DNA of 36,100 nt from the NCBI GenBank assembly GCA_947165815.1, contig CAMVBZ010000004.1, positions 1-36,100 on the forward strand, in the 5' to 3' direction. Both the position numbers and the translations under genes were made by a program. Positions within the stretch are counted from its first letter, which is position 1, and every line of letters begins with the position of its first letter. The notes below the pieces were generated by a model that worked only from the letters and a program-made list of their open reading frames with translations, had not been told where the DNA came from and searched no databases. Below, one piece after another: positions 17,365 through 25,327 of this stretch. This DNA comes from an uncultured Clostridia bacterium. Its GTDB lineage: Bacteria > Bacillota > Clostridia > Christensenellales > CAG-917.

Positions 17365-17733
17365 ATGATTAGCAAGAAAAATAAAAATTCAGAAAGATTA
17401 ATACGTCATAAGAGAGTGCGTACAAAGATCAGCGGAACAGCAGCAAGACCACGTCTCGCAGTATACCGCAGCACAAATCATATCTATGCACAAGTTATAG
17501 ATGACGTTGCTCAAAAGACTCTCTGTGCAGCAAGCACAGTAGAAAAAGAAGTTGCAGCTAAAGTCAAAGACTTAAACAAAACAGATGCAGCTAAAGTTGT
17601 CGGTGCAGCAGTTGCAAAGAAAGCTTTAGAATTAAACATCAGTGAAGTAGTATTTGACAGAGGTGGCTATGTCTATACTGGAAGAGTACAAGCTCTTGCA
17701 GAAGGTGCCAGAGAAGCTGGACTAAAATTCTAA
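17365..17733 (+). CDS. rplR: 50S ribosomal protein L18
   Basis: 122 residues. Binds 5S rRNA together with L5. [23 protein letters not shown] near the N terminus and [26 protein letters not shown] at the end are classical L18. It follows rplF by 14 nt and is followed after 10 nt by rpsE. Confidence 0.96.
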   Translation: MISKKNKNSERLIRHKRVRTKISGTAARPRLAVYRSTNHIYAQVIDDVAQKTLCAASTVEKEVAAKVKDLNKTDAAKVVGAAVAKKALELNISEVVFDRGGYVYTGRVQALAEGAREAGLKF

Positions 17734-17743
17734 GGAGGATACT

Positions 17744-18253
17744 ATGGCAAAACGTGACGAAAGAAAAGATAGAAGAGAACAAGAAGAAGAACTCATCAAG
17801 ACAACTATTGCTGTAAATCGTGTTACAAAGGTTGTTAAAGGTGGTCGTAATATGCGTTTCGCAGTCCTCGCAGTAGTTGGAGACGGAAAAGGATCAGTAG
17901 GTATTGGTCTTGGAAAGTCTGCAGAAGTTCCAGAAGCAATTGAGAAAGCATATGCAGCAGCAAAGCGTGATATGGCTCCAATCGCATTAAAGGGAAGCAC
18001 AATTCCACACAAGACAATAGGCAAATTCGAAACAGCAAAAGTTCTTTTATTGCCAGCAGAAGAAGGTACTGGAGTTATCGCTGGTGGTCCAGTTCGTGCA
18101 GTACTTGAAGCAGCAGGTGTAAAAGACATTCGTACAAAAGCACACGGTTCACGTAATTCAAACAACTGTGCAAAAGCAACACTTCAAGGATTACGTTCAC
18201 TCCGTACAGCAGAGCAAATCGCTCAACTCCGTGGAGTTGAAGTAGAGGGCTAA
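17744..18253 (+). CDS. rpsE: 30S ribosomal protein S5
   Basis: 169 residues. Sits at the mRNA entry and contributes to decoding accuracy. The N-terminal S5 domain shows the GGRNMRFAVLAVVGDGKG stretch near 25-45, the spectinomycin-sensitive loop region, and the C-terminal domain has GTGVIAGGPVRAVLEAAG and GSRNSNN. An AAGGAGG SD overlaps the rplR stop. Confidence 0.97.
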   Translation: MAKRDERKDRREQEEELIKTTIAVNRVTKVVKGGRNMRFAVLAVVGDGKGSVGIGLGKSAEVPEAIEKAYAAAKRDMAPIALKGSTIPHKTIGKFETAKVLLLPAEEGTGVIAGGPVRAVLEAAGVKDIRTKAHGSRNSNNCAKATLQGLRSLRTAEQIAQLRGVEVEG

Positions 18254-18263
18254 GGAGGAAGTT

Positions 18264-18464
18264 ATGGTTAAGAAAGCAGAACAAGTGAAAATGATTAAAG
18301 TCACACTCGTAAAGTCAACAATAGCTTGCCTTAAGAATCAAAAAGCCAATGCAGCTGCACTTGGACTTCACAAAGTTGGAGATTCCAATGTTGTAGCAGA
18401 TAATGCTGCAATTAGAGGCAAAATAAACAAGATTTCACACCTTGTAAAAGTTGAGGAAATCTAA
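18264..18464 (+). CDS. rpmD: 50S ribosomal protein L30
   Basis: 66 residues, slightly longer at the N terminus than the usual 58-60. [19 protein letters not shown] starts the conserved core, with [12 protein letters not shown] in the middle. It lies between rpsE and rplO in the standard spc order, with an AAGGAGG SD. Confidence 0.93.
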   Translation: MVKKAEQVKMIKVTLVKSTIACLKNQKANAAALGLHKVGDSNVVADNAAIRGKINKISHLVKVEEI

Positions 18465-18477
18465 GAGGAGGAGTATA

Positions 18478-18927
18478 ATGTATATTCAAGAATTAAAGAA
18501 TGCAGAAAACGAGAAAAAATCCTCCAAGAGAGTAGGACGTGGTATTGGCTCTGGAATGGGCAAAACATCTACCCGCGGACACAAAGGTCAATGGGCAAGA
18601 ACAGGTGGTGGAGTACGTCCAAACTTCGAAGGTGGCCAAATGCCATTAACAAGACGTGTACCAAAGCGTGGATTCAATAATGCACAATTTGCACATGTTT
18701 ATTCCGAAGTTAATGTAGGATCACTCGAAATATTCGAAAATGGTGAAGTAGTAGATGCAGCAGCATTACTCGAAAGAAGAATTCTTTCAAAGATTCAACC
18801 ATATGGTATCAAAATTTTAGGTAACGGAGAACTCACAAAGTCTTTAACAGTTAAGGCAGAAAAGTTCACAGGATCTGCAAAAGAAAAAATCGAAAAAGCA
18901 GGCGGTAAAGTAGAGGAAGTTAAATAA
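18478..18927 (+). CDS. rplO: 50S ribosomal protein L15
   Basis: 149 residues from the ATG at 18478, 5 nt after AGGAGG (18467-18472). A longer open frame from 18451 overlaps rpmD and lacks an SD, so it is rejected. The glycine/arginine-rich N-terminal arm ([20 protein letters not shown]) that threads into 23S rRNA is clear. The segment [15 protein letters not shown] follows near residue 55. Confidence 0.96.
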   Translation: MYIQELKNAENEKKSSKRVGRGIGSGMGKTSTRGHKGQWARTGGGVRPNFEGGQMPLTRRVPKRGFNNAQFAHVYSEVNVGSLEIFENGEVVDAAALLERRILSKIQPYGIKILGNGELTKSLTVKAEKFTGSAKEKIEKAGGKVEEVK

Positions 18928-18929
18928 TT

Positions 18930-20258
18930 ATGTTTGAGACGTTGCGAAATGCATTAAAAGATAGAGATATAAGACTTAAGATCTTATACACCGTTCTCTT
19001 GATTATAGTCTACAGAATAGGATGTTATATTCCTGTCCCTGGACTTGATCCAACAACGGTACAAAGTACAATAGCAAGCAGTGAATTCTTAGGAATTCTA
19101 TCAACAATTACTGGTGGTTCATTACAAAACGCCACATTGTTCTCTCTTGGTATTTTACCATTCATTAATGCATTCATCATTATGCAACTCTTGACTCTAG
19201 TTATCCCTGCACTTTCTAGATTAAGTAAAGAAGGCGAAGACGGAAGAAAGAAACTCACACAAATCACAAGATACTTTGCAGTTGTACTCGCAATAGTACA
19301 AGCAATTGGTATTGTTGTAGGTTGGAAGAGTGCAATTACATCTGTATTCTCATTTGAAGCTGGATGGGCAAACCCATATGTAACTATGGCATGTATTATC
19401 CTCATTCTTTGTGGTGGTAGTATCATGGTTATGTGGCTCGCAGAAAGAATCACAGAATACGGAATTAGCAACGGTTCTTCATTAATCATCTTCGTTGGTA
19501 TTATCGCAGGTGGCGGCACAACAATAGCTGGAGCAATCAAGACTATCGTTGACGGTTCACTTTGGACATATATTTGGTACTTAATCGGATATGTTGTAGT
19601 AATCGTATTGATTTTTGCTCTCATCGTCTTCACAGACTTATCAGAGCGTAGAATTAAAGTTCAATATGCAAAGCAAGTAAAAGGAAACAAGATGTATGGT
19701 GGACAATCAACATATATTCCTATCAGAATTAATGCTGGTGGAGTTATGCCAATCATTTTCGCATCATCACTTTGTATGTTCCCACAAATGATATTTGCTT
19801 TGTTTGCACCAACATCTGATGCATATATTTGGTATGCACAACACATGGGTTCAGGAACATGGGTTTACTATGTATTCCTTACATTGTTAATATTCTTCTT
19901 CTCATTCTTCTATGCACAAATTCAATTCAATCCAGAAGATGTAGCAAAGAACATTCAACAATATGGTGGATTTATCCCAGGAATTAGAGCAGGTAAGCCA
20001 ACAAGTGACTTCTTAAAGCGTATTTCAAATAGAATTACATTGTTTGGAGCATTCTTCCTTGCAATTATTGCATTGATTCCAACATTCATATTCAATTTGT
20101 TATCTGGTTCAGGAAGCCCAGTAGTAAATGGACCTCTCCAATTAGGTGGTGCATTCTCAGCAACAGGATTATTAATCGTAGTTTCTGTAGCACTTGAACT
20201 TAACAAGCAACTAGAATCTCAAATAATGATGAAGCATTACAAAGGTTTCTTAAAATAA
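18930..20258 (+). CDS. secY: Protein translocase subunit SecY
   Basis: 442 residues with ten predicted transmembrane segments, the channel of the Sec translocon. The plug/TM2 region (GILPFINAFIIMQLL) and the cytoplasmic loop with the ribosome- and SecA-contacting LSRLSKEGEDGRKKLTQITRY near residues 90-110 are conserved, as is the later NPEDVAKNIQQYGGFIPGIR near 335-355. It starts 2 nt after rplO without a strong SD of its own, so it depends on coupling. Its position in the spc operon is standard. Confidence 0.97.
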   Translation: MFETLRNALKDRDIRLKILYTVLLIIVYRIGCYIPVPGLDPTTVQSTIASSEFLGILSTITGGSLQNATLFSLGILPFINAFIIMQLLTLVIPALSRLSKEGEDGRKKLTQITRYFAVVLAIVQAIGIVVGWKSAITSVFSFEAGWANPYVTMACIILILCGGSIMVMWLAERITEYGISNGSSLIIFVGIIAGGGTTIAGAIKTIVDGSLWTYIWYLIGYVVVIVLIFALIVFTDLSERRIKVQYAKQVKGNKMYGGQSTYIPIRINAGGVMPIIFASSLCMFPQMIFALFAPTSDAYIWYAQHMGSGTWVYYVFLTLLIFFFSFFYAQIQFNPEDVAKNIQQYGGFIPGIRAGKPTSDFLKRISNRITLFGAFFLAIIALIPTFIFNLLSGSGSPVVNGPLQLGGAFSATGLLIVVSVALELNKQLESQIMMKHYKGFLK

Positions 20259-20271
20259 TTAGGAGAGAAAA

Positions 20272-20892
20272 ATGAAAAGAAATATCGTATTACTTGGAGC
20301 ACCAGGATCTGGAAAAGGAACACAAGCAGCTTTCATAGCTAAAGAGTATGGAATTCCACATATTTCTACAGGAGATATCTTCCGTAAGAATATTAGTGAA
20401 CATACAGCTTTAGGTGATTTAGCAAAATCATATATGGATAAAGGTTTATTAGTACCTGATGAAGTAGTTATTGGTTTAGTTGAATCAAGATTAAAAGAAG
20501 CAGATTGTGCAAACGGATATATTCTAGATGGTTTCCCACGTACAATAGCACAAGCAGAAGCACTTGAGAAAGTTGCATCTCTTGATGTTGCATTAAATTT
20601 CTATGTACCATTCGATGTTATTATAGAAAGATTGTCTGATAGAAGAGTATGTGTTTGTGGAGCAACATATTCCGCAAAGATGCTCAACGGAGAGACAAAG
20701 TGCAGCAAGTGTGGAAAAGAGGTGTTCCAACGTGATGATGATAAAGCAGAGACAGTTAAAGCTCGTTTGGAAGTTTATCAAAACCAAACAGAGCCTTTAA
20801 TTGGTTTCTATAAGTCAAAAGGAATTCTTAGTGATATTACAGTATCTACTATTGAAGGTACTTTTGAGAATGTAAAGAAGGTTTTAGGTTAA
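20272..20892 (+). CDS. adk: Adenylate kinase, cysteine-containing lid
   Basis: 206 residues. Interconverts AMP + ATP and 2 ADP. The P-loop GAPGSGKGTQA is at residues 8-18, and DGFPRT near 84-89 is the AMP-site motif. The lid carries four cysteines, Cys127, Cys129, Cys144 and Cys147, as in zinc-binding Gram-positive enzymes. The first pair is C-x-C rather than the common C-x-x-C and the lid is a few residues short. Its stop overlaps the map start by 1 nt. Confidence 0.97.
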   Translation: MKRNIVLLGAPGSGKGTQAAFIAKEYGIPHISTGDIFRKNISEHTALGDLAKSYMDKGLLVPDEVVIGLVESRLKEADCANGYILDGFPRTIAQAEALEKVASLDVALNFYVPFDVIIERLSDRRVCVCGATYSAKMLNGETKCSKCGKEVFQRDDDKAETVKARLEVYQNQTEPLIGFYKSKGILSDITVSTIEGTFENVKKVLG

Positions 20893-21635
20893 TGATAAAC
20901 ATCAAAACACCTTCCGAAATAGAAAAGATGCGTCGTGCAGGCGACATTGTAAAAGGCATTTGGGATATGCTTGAAAAAGAAGTAAAACCAGGTGTCACTA
21001 CAAAGAAACTTGACAGATTAGTGGAAGATTATATAATATCACACGGCGCAACATCAAATTTCAAAGGATATGGTGGTTTCCCTGGAACAATATGTGCCTC
21101 TATAGATGAAGTGGTTGTCCACGGATTCCCAAGCGAAAGAAAGCTTAAGGAAGGCGAGATAATCGGAATTGATTTAGGTTGCATATTAGATGGATGGCAT
21201 TCAGATTCAGCAAGAACATTCCTTGTTGGAGAGTGCTCAAAAGAGAAGCAAGAACTTGTAAAAGTTACAAGAGAAAGTTTCTTTAAAGGTGTAGAACAAT
21301 TTAAAGCCGGAAACAGAATAGGTGACATAGGCAATGCCGTTCAAACATATTGCGAAAGCAGAGGATATGGTGTTGTAAGAGCGATGGTTGGACATGGAAT
21401 AGGTAGATCCTTACATGAAGATCCAAACGTTCCTAACTATGGAAGACCTGGACATGGTGCCCTACTTCAAACTGGAATGGTACTTGCCATAGAACCAATG
21501 ATAAATATGGGCACATATGAAGTAGAAATATTGAGTGATGGTTGGACATGCGTAACAAAGGATAGAAAACCATCTGCACATTATGAAAACACGGTGGCAC
21601 TAACCGAAAAAGGTGTTGAAATTCTTACGTTATGA
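20892..21635 (+). CDS. map: Methionine aminopeptidase, type I
   Basis: 247 residues. Removes the N-terminal methionine from new proteins at the tunnel exit. The di-metal ligands are recognisable: GIDLGCILDGWHSDSART (two Asp, near 92-109), the GHGIGRSLHEDPNVPNYG His region near 170-187, and the two Glu near the C terminus in AIEPMIN and HYENTVALTEKG. No N-terminal zinc-finger extension is present. Start and stop overlap the neighbouring genes (adk by 1 nt, the KOW gene by 4 nt). Confidence 0.97.
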   Translation: MINIKTPSEIEKMRRAGDIVKGIWDMLEKEVKPGVTTKKLDRLVEDYIISHGATSNFKGYGGFPGTICASIDEVVVHGFPSERKLKEGEIIGIDLGCILDGWHSDSARTFLVGECSKEKQELVKVTRESFFKGVEQFKAGNRIGDIGNAVQTYCESRGYGVVRAMVGHGIGRSLHEDPNVPNYGRPGHGALLQTGMVLAIEPMINMGTYEVEILSDGWTCVTKDRKPSAHYENTVALTEKGVEILTL

Positions 21636-21901
21636 AACTAGGTGAAATAGTATTCTCAGTAGCTGGAAGAGACAAAGACAGATATTATGTCGTAGTCGCA
21701 GAAGAAGAGGATAAGAAAGTAAGAGTAGCAGACGGGGAATTCAAGAGTATCAAAAATGCAAAGCTCAAGAATGTTAAACACGTAAAAAGTAGTGGAGTAA
21801 TTCTTGAAAAGATCGCACAAAAACTTATAGATGGAGATCAAGTTTTTGACACGGAGATAAGAAGTGCGTTAAGAAGTTATAATGAAGGAGTAAAAAACTA
21901 G
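21632..21901 (+). CDS. KOW-domain RNA-binding protein (L14e/L6e-like)
   Basis: 89 residues. The N terminus, KLGEIVFSVAGRDKDRYYVVV, is a KOW/SH3-like beta barrel similar to eukaryotic ribosomal L14e and L6e and to the small Clostridia proteins coded between map and infA. The rest is charged and probably helical. The map-KOW-infA position inside the ribosomal operon suggests a ribosome-associated or assembly role, but no function is established. It starts within the map stop (ATGA overlap). Confidence 0.75.
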   Translation: MKLGEIVFSVAGRDKDRYYVVVAEEEDKKVRVADGEFKSIKNAKLKNVKHVKSSGVILEKIAQKLIDGDQVFDTEIRSALRSYNEGVKN

Positions 21902-21907
21902 TATTTT

Positions 21908-22129
21908 ATGTCTAAAGCAGATGTAATTGAGACAGAAGGAAAAGTAGTTGAAGTATTACCAGGAACAAAGTTCAAGGTACAACTAGAAAATGGAATAGTT
22001 ATATTAGCATATCTAGCTGGAAAAGTTCGTGAGAATAACATTAAGGTACTTGAGGGAGATAGTGTAAAAGTAGAAATGTCACCATACGACCTCACAAAAG
22101 GTAGAATAACCTGGAGAAACAAAAATTAA
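21908..22129 (+). CDS. infA: Translation initiation factor IF-1
   Basis: 73 residues, the usual size of this OB-fold factor that covers the A site during initiation. [28 protein letters not shown] and [15 protein letters not shown] are diagnostic. The nearest SD-like AAGGAG (21885-21890) is 17 nt upstream, too far for efficient use, so initiation is likely weak or coupled to the KOW gene, which ends 6 nt upstream. Confidence 0.96.
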   Translation: MSKADVIETEGKVVEVLPGTKFKVQLENGIVILAYLAGKVRENNIKVLEGDSVKVEMSPYDLTKGRITWRNKN

Positions 22130-22140
22130 AGGAGTTCATT

Positions 22141-22257
22141 ATGAAAGTCAGACCAAGTGTAAAACCAATGTGTGATAACTGCAAAGTTATTAAAAGAAAC
22201 GGAAGAATTATGGTTATATGTTCAAAATATCCAAACCATAAACAACGTCAAGGTTAA
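22141..22257 (+). CDS. rpmJ: 50S ribosomal protein L36, zinc-binding
   Basis: 38 residues. The sequence [19 protein letters not shown] is the classic L36 start. The zinc ligands Cys11, Cys14, Cys27 and His33 are all present, so this is the zinc (C+) form. It follows infA by 11 nt with an AAAGGAG SD. A structured 113-nt leader separates it from rpsM. Confidence 0.95.
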   Translation: MKVRPSVKPMCDNCKVIKRNGRIMVICSKYPNHKQRQG

Positions 22258-22260
22258 TTA

Positions 22261-22370
22261 GGAAACAACAAAGTACGAGGGGCGGCTGGATCACCTCATT
22301 CCAAATACAGGTGGTTTCCCAAGTATAGCAACATATAGTTCAATTTTATTATTTATTTGGAGGACAAAGT
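22261..22370 (+). promoter_or_regulatory. Structured leader of rpsM with 16S rRNA 3'-end mimic and RBS-sequestering pseudoknot
   Basis: The gap holds no gene but clear structure. GGAAAC (22261-22266) pairs with GTTTCC (22314-22319). Inside, GAGG (22277-22280) can pair with CCTC (22294-22297), or CACC (22292-22295) with GGTG (22310-22313), and these two exclude each other. TTCCAAATA (22299-22307) is complementary to TATTTGGAG (22354-22362), which includes most of the rpsM SD. This last pairing crosses the outer stem and makes a pseudoknot. GCGGCTGGATCACCTC (22282-22297) equals the conserved 3' end of bacterial 16S rRNA. S4 represses alpha operons through a pseudoknot at the rpsM start in E. 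coli, so a similar role here is plausible. Confidence 0.6.
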
Positions 22371-22748
22371 ATGGCACGTATTGCCGGTGTGGATTTACCA
22401 CGCGAAAAGAGAATTGAAATAGGTCTAACATACATTTATGGTATTGGCCTAACAACATCAAAGAAGATACTCGCTGAAACAGGTGTTAACCCAGATGTTA
22501 GAGTTAAAGACTTAAGCGAGAACGATGTAACACTCATAAGAGATTACATTGAAAAGAATTTACACGTCGAAGGTGATCTTAAGAGAGAAGTTTCGATGAA
22601 TATCAAACGTTTAGTAGAAATTGGCTGCTACAGAGGAATTCGTCATAGAAAGCACCTCCCAGTAAGAGGCCAAAGTTCAAAGCGCAATGCTCGTACAGTT
22701 AAAGGAAAGAAGAAGACTGTATCTAAGGGCAAGAAAGCAGGCAAATAA
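22371..22748 (+). CDS. rpsM: 30S ribosomal protein S13
   Basis: 125 residues. Head protein contacting the P-site tRNA and forming bridges to the 50S subunit. [21 protein letters not shown] and the [24 protein letters not shown] region near 92-115 are diagnostic, followed by a basic Lys-rich tail. The SD GGAGG (22359-22363) lies 7 nt before the ATG and is predicted to be masked by the upstream leader. Confidence 0.97.
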   Translation: MARIAGVDLPREKRIEIGLTYIYGIGLTTSKKILAETGVNPDVRVKDLSENDVTLIRDYIEKNLHVEGDLKREVSMNIKRLVEIGCYRGIRHRKHLPVRGQSSKRNARTVKGKKKTVSKGKKAGK

Positions 22749-22762
22749 GGAGACTTTAAATT

Positions 22763-23137
22763 ATGGCAGAAGTTAAGAAGAGTACTAGAAAAGTTGAAAG
22801 AGGAATTGCACACGTACATTCTTCATTCAATAACACAATAGTAACAATCACAGATACAAATGGTAATGCAGTATCATGGTCATCAGCAGGTAAGTTAAAG
22901 TTACGTGGTAGCCGTAAAGCTACACCATTTGCAGCACAAAGCGTAGCAGAAGAAGCAGCAAAGGTTGCATACGATAAAGGAATGCGTTTCGTTGAAGTTT
23001 ATATCAAGGGACCAGGCCAAGGTCGTGAATCAGCAATCAGAGGCTTAGCAAATATGGGATTAGAAGTTACACTCATTAGAGACGTATCACCAATTCCACA
23101 CAATGGATGCCGTCCACCAAAGCGTAGACGTTTGTAA
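22763..23137 (+). CDS. rpsK: 30S ribosomal protein S11
   Basis: 124 residues. Platform protein near the 3' end of 16S rRNA and the mRNA exit channel. [18 protein letters not shown] and the C-terminal [14 protein letters not shown] are hallmark segments. It lies 14 nt after rpsM with a short AAGGAGA SD. Confidence 0.97.
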   Translation: MAEVKKSTRKVERGIAHVHSSFNNTIVTITDTNGNAVSWSSAGKLKLRGSRKATPFAAQSVAEEAAKVAYDKGMRFVEVYIKGPGQGRESAIRGLANMGLEVTLIRDVSPIPHNGCRPPKRRRL

Positions 23138-23155
23138 TAATCGGAGGAAAAAGAT

Positions 23156-23779
23156 ATGAAATATACAGGACCAGATTGTCGTCAATGCAGACGTGAAGGA
23201 TGCAAGTTATATTTAAAAGGTGCTCGTTGTAATTCAGAAAACTGTTCATTCGATCGTAAGAAGAGTGCTCCAGGACAACACGGAAAGGGAAGAAAGAAGC
23301 AATCAGGATATTCCCTCCAATTACGTGAAAAACAAAAAGCAAAGCGTATCTATGGCTTAACAGAAAAGCAATTTGAGCTTTACTACAGAAAAGCTACAGA
23401 AATGAAAGGTGTTACTGGTGAATTAATGCTCGAATTACTCGAAAGACGTTTAGATAATGTTGTATATCGTCTTGGATTAGGTGCATCAAGAGCAATGTCC
23501 CGTCAAATCGTAACACACGGACACATCACAGTTAATGGAAAGTTAGTTAACATTCCATCATACCTTGTAAAGAAAGGTGATGTAATTGCAGTTAAAGAAG
23601 CACACAAAGAATTCAAAATGTTCGATGAAATTAAGAAGGAAAAACAATTATCTCTCAAATCTTGGTTATCATTTGATAATGCAACATTAACAGGAACAGT
23701 TGTTGAACTTCCTACAAGAGCAGATATCGAAGATGTCGAAATCAAGGAACATCTTATTGTCGAGTTATATTCAAAATAA
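23156..23779 (+). CDS. rpsD: 30S ribosomal protein S4, zinc-finger form
   Basis: 207 residues. A primary 16S rRNA binder, mRNA entry protein and the known repressor of alpha operons in E. coli. The N-terminal zinc finger is present: Cys8, Cys11, Cys25 and Cys30, with an extra Cys16. The S4 RNA-binding domain is at residues about 95-160 (RRLDNVVYRLGLGASRAMSRQIVTHGH region). Unlike B. subtilis, where rpsD stands alone, it is inside the alpha operon, so feedback on the rpsM leader would control it. Confidence 0.97.
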   Translation: MKYTGPDCRQCRREGCKLYLKGARCNSENCSFDRKKSAPGQHGKGRKKQSGYSLQLREKQKAKRIYGLTEKQFELYYRKATEMKGVTGELMLELLERRLDNVVYRLGLGASRAMSRQIVTHGHITVNGKLVNIPSYLVKKGDVIAVKEAHKEFKMFDEIKKEKQLSLKSWLSFDNATLTGTVVELPTRADIEDVEIKEHLIVELYSK

Positions 23780-23799
23780 TGTGAGGGAGGATAAGGACT

Positions 23800-24756
23800 A
23801 TGATGGAACTCAAAAGACCAGAAATCAGATTAGAAGAAAGCGAAGACAAGAGTCAAGCAAAGTTTATTGTAGAACCATTAGAACGTGGCTTTGGTATTAC
23901 ATTAGGAAACAGCTTAAGACGTATCTTATTAGCATCATTACCAGGTGCAGCAGCTGTTGGTGTAAAAATTTCTGGTGTAGACCACGAATTCTCATCAATT
24001 AAGGGAATCAAAGAAGAAGTCACAGAAATCATCCTTAATCTCAAAGAAGTACGTTTCAAGGTATTAGGTGACACAGACAATTTCAAGAGAGCAGAATGTC
24101 ATTTATCATCCAACAAAGTTGGTGAAGTATATGCAAGCGACATTCAACTTGCTCCTGGAATCCAAGTTCTCACACCAGACAAGCTTATTTGCACAATAGA
24201 CGATGGTGGAAAGATTGATATGACTATTTATGTAGATTGTGGACGTGGCTGGGTACCAGCTGAAAGAAACAAGACTGCAAAAGATCCAGTTGGATACATT
24301 TCAATGGATAGTTTATTCACACCAGTCGTAAAAGCAAACTTCAACGTTGAGCCAACACGTGTTGATAAGAGTATTGACTATGATAAGCTCACAATCGAAG
24401 TAACAACAGACGGAACAATTTCTGCAAAAGAAATCATTTCATTAGCAGCAAAAGTTATGAGTGATCACGTAAAACTCTTTGTAGAATTAGACGAGAATAT
24501 GTCAAATGGAAACGTCTTTGTAAAGAAGCAAGAAAGTGAAGAGACAAAGGCACTTGAGATATCAATAGACGATTTAGAGCTTGGTGTTCGTGCATACAAC
24601 TGCTTAAAGAAAGCAGGTATCCACAAAGTATCTGAACTCATTAAGATGTCCGAAGATGATATCATGAAGTTACCAAACCTCGGAAAGAGATCATTAGATG
24701 AAATTATTAATAAATTAGCTGAATTAGGACTTTCATTGAAGTCCTCAGAGGACTAA
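23800..24756 (+). CDS. rpoA: DNA-directed RNA polymerase subunit alpha
   Basis: 318 residues. The N-terminal domain that nucleates polymerase assembly shows FIVEPLERGFGITLGNSLRRILLASLPG near 24-52. The C-terminal UP-element- and activator-binding domain is at about 248-312 (LELGVRAYNCLKKAGIHKVSEL, PNLGKRSLDEI). ATG codons occur at 23800 and 23803, and the first is favoured because GGGAGG (23785-23790) lies 9 nt upstream. The order rpsD-rpoA-rplQ is standard. Confidence 0.97.
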   Translation: MMELKRPEIRLEESEDKSQAKFIVEPLERGFGITLGNSLRRILLASLPGAAAVGVKISGVDHEFSSIKGIKEEVTEIILNLKEVRFKVLGDTDNFKRAECHLSSNKVGEVYASDIQLAPGIQVLTPDKLICTIDDGGKIDMTIYVDCGRGWVPAERNKTAKDPVGYISMDSLFTPVVKANFNVEPTRVDKSIDYDKLTIEVTTDGTISAKEIISLAAKVMSDHVKLFVELDENMSNGNVFVKKQESEETKALEISIDDLELGVRAYNCLKKAGIHKVSELIKMSEDDIMKLPNLGKRSLDEIINKLAELGLSLKSSED

Positions 24757-24769
24757 TTGGGAGGCAAAT

Positions 24770-25276
24770 ATGAATAAGAAATTAGGTAGACCTACAGACC
24801 AAAGAATGGCTGTTATACGTAACCAAACATCTGAGCTCTTATGGTATGGCCGTATTGAAACAACACGTGCACGTGCTAAATCAGTAAGAAGCGAAGCTGA
24901 AAAGATAATTACACTTGCAATCAAGACATATCAAGACGAAATTAAAGTTAAGAAGACAAAGACAGATGCAAAGGGTAATAAGAGCGAAGTTGAATTCACA
25001 AACGATGGAGCAAAGAAACTTGCAGCACGTCGTAGAATTATGGCTACATTAGTAGATATTCCTGAAATTAAGAAGGAAAAAGAAAGCAAAAAGAATTTTG
25101 TTGCACGTATCAAGGATATCAAGAATCCATTAGTAGAGAAGATCTTTACAGAATACGCACCAAAGTATGACAAACGTGCACAAGATAAAGGTATCGGCGG
25201 TGGTTATACACGTATCATCAATAAAGATGTAAGACGTGGCGATGCAGCTGAAATCGTAATCTTAGAATTAATCTAA
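24770..25276 (+). CDS. rplQ: 50S ribosomal protein L17, long form
   Basis: 168 residues compared with about 115-130 in common L17. NKKLGRPTDQRMAVIRNQTSELL starts the family core and GGGYTRIINKDVRRGDAAEIVILEL ends it. Two Lys-rich insertions explain the extra length: one after residue 50 (KVKKTKTDAKGNKSEVEF) and one near 105-125 (IKKEKESKKNFVARIKDI). Long L17 forms of this kind occur in some Clostridia. It is the last gene of the cluster and is followed by a strong terminator. Confidence 0.95.
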   Translation: MNKKLGRPTDQRMAVIRNQTSELLWYGRIETTRARAKSVRSEAEKIITLAIKTYQDEIKVKKTKTDAKGNKSEVEFTNDGAKKLAARRRIMATLVDIPEIKKEKESKKNFVARIKDIKNPLVEKIFTEYAPKYDKRAQDKGIGGGYTRIINKDVRRGDAAEIVILELI

Positions 25277-25299
25277 TAATTCAAAACTATTAATAAAAT

Positions 25300-25327
25300 C
25301 ATCCCGAGTTAAATCGGGATGTTTTTT
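25300..25327 (+). terminator. Terminator of the ribosomal operon
   Basis: CATCCCGA (25300-25307) and TCGGGATG (25314-25321) form a perfect 8-bp stem with a 6-nt loop, followed by TTTTTT (25322-25327). The convergent ttcA-like gene ends inside the T tract, so the hairpin lies between the two gene ends. Confidence 0.9.

Noticed and set aside
22261-22320. A partial 16S rRNA gene copy upstream of rpsM
   Set aside because: Only 16 nt match; flanking bases do not continue the rRNA and instead form their own stems.
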